DNA from: Nipponacmea schrenckii
Lineage: Eukaryota; Mollusca; Gastropoda; Lottiidae
Assembly: GCA_030562195.1 (NCBI GenBank)
Contig: CM060201.1
Coordinates: 25,464,067-25,528,066 of the forward strand
Length of the DNA stretch: 64,000 nucleotides
Direction: 5' to 3'
The position numbers and the translations under genes were made by a program. Below are positions 48,801-57,800 of this stretch, one piece after another (position 1 is the first letter of the stretch; every line of letters begins with the position of its first letter). The notes under the pieces were generated by a model. It had not been told where the DNA came from. It saw only the letters and a list, made by a program, of their open reading frames with translations, and searched no databases.

Positions 48801-51800
48801 TCCAAATTTGAAGCATAAAATACATTTCAATATTTCTGGCAATGTATTTCTCCTCAAATGCCTGATGTTTTTTCATCATTGCAAGTTTCGTGTTTGATAA
48901 GAATAATTAGTGACAGAAGATACTACAGTCTTTACTTGCAACGAGTCAGAACAAATGAACAGACAGACAGACGTAGTTGAAAATCATCAAGCTTTGTGGT
49001 GGACAGACGGACAGAGACGTCAGCATATACATTGGTATACCAAAAATTTCAATAAATACTTACTGTCGACACGTTCAATAAAATTGGAAGGAACCAATCC
49101 TTTACGGCCATCAACTAATTCACCGTCATAGAAACCATCCTAAAAAATGTCATCATTATAAAGGTTGATTATAGTGCACGAAAATCATAAAGATCTAATA
49201 GCCTGCCATCCTCCTGTGTTATATAGCAACCATCTTGGAGTAGTATTTTTGTTTTAAAGTCAAAAAGTCTGGACAGAAATAAAATGACTGTTTTGTGTCA
49301 CTGTAAATATTTTAGCTCGATGAATATAATATGTAGACACTATCAACCAGTCTAGTAGACTTGATTCCTTTTTTGGGAGCTGTGGTGGCTCAGTGAGTAA
49401 GATGCTTGCTCACTTACCTGCTTGGTTGGAGTTGCTCGTCTACAATATCCTATAAAGTGCAGAAGAGTAGGATGTAAAACTCCATTTCTTTTGAAGAACA
49501 ATTGAATGAACAATCAAGATGAAAATAAAAGGGCCATGTATTGAATTAATTGTTTACTAACCTCATCCATTTCTCCCAGTACGAGAACATAGTCTCCAGC
49601 ATTTAGAGGTAATTCTGCATCAGGAACTTCATTAGGTGATTGTGTATAAGGATCATAGCCATATTTAGCTACATAGACATATATTTGACCTTTTCTGGAC
49701 AGGGAAGAGATACGACTCTCACTTAAAGCTATTTCTTGTGGATTCTGAAAGTAAAATCAAAGAAAAAACAGTCAAAAAAGTCGTGCCTAGCAAGATACAG
49801 TAAGTTTAAAGTATATTTCTGTTAAAACACAGGTTGAAACTCAAACATTACTTGGGTCTGATCCAAGATCTCATTAATATACATATCACATTCACAAGCT
49901 AATTTTGATGAGTTTTGAATAAGTCTAGGGCGATAACTCAAAAACAGTTCATCAAAAAATTGTCAATGTATGACCACATAATATTGTGGGCATATAAAAA
50001 GACAAATGAAATGTTAGGTGTAGGCTATACACTTAACACTTAACTTGCACATTTAAAAGCATTCCCATCTCTCAACAGGTGCCTTATTCTGGAAAACTTA
50101 AATAAGATAAAATCCAGATTTTAAAAAATAAAGCAATCTGATTGGATATAAACGAAATTTCAAACAAATCTTAGTGATTGACCAATCAGAATACTAAAAT
50201 CATCTTAAGTTTAGTTTTCAAGACTAAGACGTCTGGTCAGCTGTTTAAATTGATTTTAAAGGAATTGTAATAGATTTATTACAAAAATTATCATAGAAAT
50301 TGACTAAACATTTTACAATGCTTTGTTGAATTACTTTTACCACAGAAATTAAACTTTCAAAAAGTGTACGAGTACAAAAATATTTTTCCCAAATCTTTGA
50401 AAATTTAGCAAAGTTTCAGAAGACGGTGACACTTCTTGTTACAGATATAAATTATCTGTTCAATTAACAGAAAATAAACAGAAAACTTACCTTCATCTCT
50501 TTATTACTTTCCATTCCAGAATCTTCTTTCTCTGTTTCTGAAACACAGCAACAACAACAACAATAACAACATTGTTTTTTACGTTTAGGTTTAGACTTTC
50601 TCTTAGTAACAACAAGAAGGCTGTCATCACTCTCTAATTCAGGCGTAGCAGAAGTCATTTCATAAATCATGTCATCTAAAGAATGGATCTGGATTTCTTC
50701 AAAATGAAAGTTTTATCCAGAAGACAAAATGTCTGACTAGTACATGTTTGGATGTAAAATGATCTAAAATTCTAAATAAAACTATTCTTGTTATTAATAT
50801 TTGGCCTAATTAATAAATTATTTTATAGAACAGAATGAGCTCATTTTGAAACTTAGTCCGAAACACTGATACTTTTCTGAAAAGGAAAATTGACAAAATC
50901 AAGTACTTCTGCAACAGTCTATAATGAACAAAGTGAAAGAAAGGAAATTAAATTAAATTTAACTTGGCTGCTGTTCTACTCATGCGCTCAAGAAGAAGGC
51001 CAACATTACGCTTATAAAGATGATTCTGTTAAGTTTGCGTCTGCTTTCTATAATTCAACCTTCAATAATTGTTAAGTGTTTTAAGCTTCATGAGGGCCTA
51101 AAGAAGAGAAGGGCCTTATTTTCCAGATCGAATTGAGGAAATACAGTAATGTGATTGGATAATTTAAAATCAAGTACTTCTGCAACAATACTCGTCCATA
51201 ATAACCAAAGTGAAAAAAAAATTAAATTTAACTTCGCTACATTTCATGAGTTAAGTAAGGCTCCAGGTATTGGGATTATACATCTTTGATGTTAAGGATA
51301 AGATTAGTATTTCTGACTATCCTATGACCTCTAGTAGGCTCAACATTTTTGGTAAGTTTATGAGTAAATAATAATATTGCTAGTAATTATAGTAAATGTC
51401 AAATATAATAATACAGGAGCACTGGAGTATACTAGCTAATAGAAACCAATTCTCGAACTATTTTATCAAGATCACTCTAATCTTTCAGTAGATGTAAAAA
51501 AAGACCTGGTTGCTATGAATATATCTGCCAATCATGTTCAACTTAAAGTGGACAAATGACTGAGCCATAGATGTAAATACAGGGCTCGACAGTCAGTGAG
51601 TTTGATGCCCTATTTTCTGTATTGGGCTACTGGGAAATACACATACTTCCAAGTGGCCTAGTCTATAAGTGACCGAAATTATGTATTCATTGCTAAATAT
51701 TATCTAATCAAATTTTGCCGAGGAATCATTCTATAAAATCTCAGCCAATCAAATCACATATGCAATGTTAAGTGCAACAAGAGAAAATCTGTCAGATCAA

Positions 51801-54800
51801 CTATTTGCAGAGTCTGTAAAACATTTAAAATCAGGAATATTACAAAACAAAGATTGGCCTAGGAAGACGAATTTTCTTTAAGTACAGGTTACAGAAAACA
51901 TTCAAGTTCAAATTGGTCTGAGATTTCTAATCATAACAAACACATTAATCAACTAGAAACAGTCAAATCTTCCACGCATGCTTTTTGTTGTTCTGCTAAT
52001 AATTTTTCCAGACTTGTATAAAAAATCAGTCCCTACTTCCATTAGCTACATCAATAATTTCAATGCAGAAAACAAATACTATTAATCTTAGTCTGAAATA
52101 TGATTTTACGAACAAAGATTCAAGAAATCGGTCTCATCCAGTGGCCTTTTTTTTAATCCTAAGACGCCATATTATCAATTTTCATGTTTTTTTTTAATGG
52201 AAAAAAATAATTTGTATATTTCTCAAATCATTGTGAATAATTCTAACTAATGGGCGCTTTAGACCTGAAATATGTCAAAATGTCAAAATTATTTCATTTA
52301 TCACAAGTGTGTTTTAAAGGGATTGTAAAGAGTATGTATATAGCAGGGAAGAGCACCTAGGCCTCTTCTATGGAGAGTATCTCTTATAACACCCTAAACC
52401 ATTCAGTTAGACTTCTGCGGTTCCTATAATAGCACTTAAACTGAGTGTTTGATGATGTAGATTTTGCAAAGGGCTTCATATATAGTGATATCAAAAAACC
52501 CTTTCTTTTAGTGGAATTGCAAGACCTTAAAAATGAGAATTGATGAAAAACACATGAAAATGAAAAAAACAAGAAAACTTCTTTACAATCCCTTTAAGAA
52601 AATACACAATTTTCTATGATTATTGAACACTACTGTAAATAAAGAAATATTTCTCATTCTGAAACAAAACTTACAATTAGAAATAAATTGTTAAAAAGAT
52701 ATATAGAAAATAAAAATAAAAATATATAGAAATAAAAAGAAACAATAAAGAAATGAAAGAAAATAAAAAGCAGAAACTGAAAGTAGGAAAAATAAATAAA
52801 TTAGTAAGAGAACAATAGAAAAGTTAATTACAACATTTAAACTTCACGTACATGATCCTCAACTTTTATTCATTTTTGGGTCAAATCAATTTAATCTTTA
52901 AAAAAATACCCAAAACTTTAATGTTGATATGAAATGAATGGAGTTTTACATCCTAACCAAACATGAGTGAAGGGAGGAAAGTAACAAAATAAACCTTACA
53001 ATTACATACACAGGATTGACCTTGATTTTTCTACATTTAATGTTGACAAAGTTATAATTTCTTTTTCAATATCTAAATTGATTGAAAAGTTTCATTTACA
53101 TCGTGGGATCATGTACGATCAGTTCAAGACACAGGTCAAGAGATCAGCCAATCACCTTCTAGACCATTGCCACCATCTTCATCAGAATCAGATACCGCCA
53201 ATTCCTTTAGTTTCTGTCCAATTTCATAGAGTTCTGGGTCATCTCCATCACTTTTATTAGGAGAATTATTATAACAACCCTCTAGCTCCTCTTCTTCAGC
53301 AAACCCTGCACCAACATGGATTAAATATATAGGGTTAGATTAAGGATTATCATGCAAAAGATTACAATATACCAAACAATGAGTTTAGTCTTATATACAG
53401 TTGAAATGTTATATATAGTGCTTTATCTGATGGACATCTGGGTGAGCAATGATAACATCTTGGAAATCTTTCCAGAAGCTTAGAATGTTTTTTACAAATC
53501 TATGCATAGTCTCTACTTGTGACCCAGGCCAGTGCTTCTAATAGGAGATTATTAAATCCTTTATGTAATCCAATAAAACCTTTAAATCTTAATATCTACT
53601 GACAAACATTTTAAAATTACTAAGTAGATTTATGGACAATTTCTGAGTTTTAAAAAAAAATTTATTTTGTGTTTTTATACCATTCATGTTTAATTTAAAT
53701 TTGATATTTTGGTTTAATATGAAGTTATTTTCATCCCTGAAGTATCAGATTTGCTAATGACATTGTTACTAGTTGGTTTTGATAGCAGATAACCTTAACT
53801 CTGATATATAATACATGGATTTTAAATATATACATGATAATAATACTGTATATATGTATATGTATGTATATATGTATATGTATGTATATATAATGTATGA
53901 ATAAATATTGTTTAGGAAAAATAATAATAATACATCGTACTTGTATATACATGATATTAATTAAGGTTTTACCACATAATTTTTAAACTTGGACAAAAAT
54001 GACTCTTGGTTTATCAGTGGACTTACCTGGTGTCAAAATTATACAACAGAATTTCTCTTTACTCTTGAAAACCATAAAAGAAGTAGTAATCCATAAAACT
54101 AAGTAATTTTGAAACTTGCTAAGAAGGGTTCAATAATTACTTAGTTTAATGGATATATCGTGTTATATAGAGATTTAATTAACAATGGAACCTGGTAAGT
54201 CCAACTGATGTAATAAATACCCTTAATAAATTGTATGTCCAATCTAAATGGTAGTGTTCCTTTAACGAGCCATATTCAACATCTGTCATTGTTTTTCTGC
54301 CCAGTTTTACATATTGAATATTAAATAAATTTTATTTATGTTATTTGAGTGATTTTTAGCTAATTCCTTTGGAAAATGCTTATGCCAACCTCATTTTTTT
54401 TTTGTGTACTTAACATTAAAGCAGCCATCCCACTAAAACAATCATTGTTGCCGATGGTTACAAAATATAGCTGGTAATAACGCAGAACTAAGTTGCAATG
54501 CAAAAAATAAGCAATATTTTACAAGGATTAGAGCTTAAGGTTCCCAGTTAAGTATCCTTTTTACCAGCTGGTCCTTGGCCAAACATCTTGGCATTGATCT
54601 TTCCCAGATTATTCATACCTATTTACAGCTGGGTGGACTCTATGAGTTAGAAGATGACTTATTTAAAGGCACCATCAGTCAATCTAATATCAAAACTTAC
54701 AAACCTATCAAGTACACCATAATCCTACCGATTACTTAAAACTGTGTCACAGAGCTACTGGCACGCCTTCTTTAATCTTTATCTATTCACAATGACAGTG

Positions 54801-57800
54801 TTTTTAATGACAAAGTTCCTACTTCAGAAATGATGATACCCTGAGGACCCAAACTTCATCTGTGACCATGTAAACATGTATTAAATAAGTGAGAAGTAGA
54901 AGACTGGGCTATTAGGTAATCAAGTACCACCATTTTTGTTATTATTTATTAATATTAAACCAAAGCTTGTCATCTGTTCATTTTTACTTATGCTTAATCA
55001 ACTGTGAAACCATGGTGATTAAATATCTTACTTTTTTCTAACTTTTTGACTTTTTTCAGATAAAACCATTATTTTTCACTACTTCAACAACAAGAAAGAG
55101 CTTGACAAAATTTTTGAACAGCTTATAAGGTGTTTGCCTCAATTAGTCTTTGAAAATAATATTTTTTTTTACATTAAAAAATTTATATTTGACATCTAAA
55201 AAAATTATATTTTACATTAAAAAATTTATATAATTTACATTTAAAATATTATGTATTTTACATTTTATATTTTAAATTAAAAATTCAATTTTAATTACAC
55301 ATTAATTCTTCTGTAATTATTATTTTGATTTCCAGTTCAGCATCTGCCTTTTCAGAAAAAGAACAGATTCCTGTGGTTAGTTCCAAGATACTCAGGAATC
55401 AAAGAAATGCAAAATCAGAATGGTACTTCTTCAAGTCCCTTTAATAGTTATTCAAATTTACTAGTTCAAGGCATTAAAAACTTATATAAACTTAAATAAA
55501 CATCTTGTAAAAGAACATATTTAAAAAGTTCTTCATAAATTTTCCTGATAACATTTATAAGAAAGGTATTAACTTTATTATTGCCATGACAACCATGTCA
55601 GTTTACAGACGATATTTCATAATTCTTCATTAAAAACTTAACTTCATTTACTATAAACGGCATATTTCATTGTAGAAAGGAATTGAAGGTAATTATTGCC
55701 ATGGGGGAAAACTAAACTTCATGAGCCTATAATTTAAAACAGAATTGACTTTCTGTAACTGTGTTTCCACTGAGGTAAAAAGTGGGCTTTACAGAGAATA
55801 TAAAGAGGTTTTCTTTTTTTTTCTGTGCATCAGGAGCACAGAAAAATCAATTTACACCATTCTAGTTTTCAATCAGATGTGTGGTTCCTGCGATTCCACT
55901 AAAACAAAGTGTTTAATGACCTCCCTAACGCCAAGTCCTAATGTGATATCAGCAATTTTTTTATCAGTGATGTCATCAAACACCTAGTTTTAGTGGAATT
56001 GCAGGAACAGATGTTTTATTGAATATTGTAATGGTGCAAATTGGTGCTAACAGTGTCCCCAATATATAAACCAAATTTAGAAAACCTCTTTACAATCCCA
56101 TTAAATTTGTATTTTCTCTTTTGGACATGTGTGTATGTTCATCTGATACATTTTTCAGACTTCTTCAGAATTGTTCTATAATAAAGTATATGTTGAAAAT
56201 GTTTTGGAGTTTTACACCCTACGATTCTGTAGCTTATTGAGCAATATATAGAGACAATTAAACAATAATAACCTGTATCCAAAGATTTACTGGATTCTGT
56301 AGGAGCTGCAGTGTTAGATAGATTAGCTTCTGTTAGGTTTGATTCACCAGTCCCTCCACCATCAGTTAATATAGATACTACAAGAATTTAGATTGTTAAA
56401 CGACCATGCAACCAACACCACAATAGGTTCGTTATCTTTGAAGTATCTTTTAATTTTGAGTTTGAAAAATTCCACAACTCCAAAAAATAGATTGAAAGAT
56501 TTTTTAACTTTGTTCAATGACAAATGGTTGAAAAGTTAAAAAGCTGTAGAATTGTCAAATTGCTTTCGACATTGAATTCATTTTTGTTTTCATGTCCCAG
56601 GTTAAAATTTCTACCTCTATTTCTAAAGAGGTTTTTGAAAAGAAATTTTACTTCACTGCAAGCTTTGGTCATGATCTTGCAAGGGCTGAAATTAATATTT
56701 CTACCACCCCAACCACCTGTATCAGCCCTACTCTACTTAGTCAATCAATTTGTAATTTGTAGAAAAGTTACCAAACTGAAAAACAACTTCCATCACCAAA
56801 AAATACAACTGTAAACTTAAAGAGAAATGTGTCAAAATGGCTGAAAAACGTCTTGAAACTCACCTTGGTGATTAGCATATCTGTATTCGTTATCATATAA
56901 CCTTGTCTGATCATTTGGCCTTTTATCAAACACGCTCGTTTCTATTGGATACGTGTCCGAACGTTTTAACCCGTCTTGAGTGTTCAAATCACTGTCCAAT
57001 TTATTATTATTATTATTATTGTTCACTGAGGTATTGTGGGATGTTCGTAAGTTCGTCACTTGAGCACTTAAATCACGATTTTTACCTTCATGAAATTTAC
57101 ACTGACTTTCAAGTTCTTGAACTTTGACCTGAAAAAATGAAAAATAAATTGATTTGTCAAGTAATAAACGTTGAGCCAGTAGAACTGGTCAATAAAAAAA
57201 ATGATCATATTGCATTATATAACTCATTTTGTTAACTTTCCACTTAAGTAGAAATATCATAACAGAACCTGAAACATGTTTTTGCTCAGAGTTTCACATT
57301 ATGCGATCTTCAAACATGTCTTCAAACAAAGGGTGTAGCCATGAAAGAAACAAATTGTGCTAATTGACAAACTTTATTTTTTGGCATAAACAATAAAACC
57401 TGATGCTCATCTTTATTCTATGTAAATTTTGTTAAACCAGTTTCAACTGAAGGCACATCAAAAAGCATTATTGAACTCGTTAAAAAAATAGCACTGGACT
57501 GAAAAGATGGATGACAGTTGGGTGTTTATTCATGTCTATTAGTAAAGTAAAAGTGACTGGTTGTCATTTCTGACTCAAGTAATTTTACTGGAAAAAATTC
57601 ATTTATTCAAATTTAACCATAACTCAAGATAAAGGCTGACACGATTTTTAAATAATATAATTTCAATATTTTGTCGTCTGAGACAAAACAATCAAATATT
57701 TTAAAGTGATTGTAAAGAAGTTATCAAAATTTTGTATGTGAACACTGACAGCATCAATTTGTACCATTCCAATTTTCAATAAGACTTCTGTTGTTCCTGC

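Noticed and set aside
50560..50630. Hidden intron splitting the poly-Cys exon
   Set aside because: A good acceptor-like sequence precedes AAACAGAG, but no donor at a plausible distance exists within the exon, and the unspliced frame joins its neighbours in phase.
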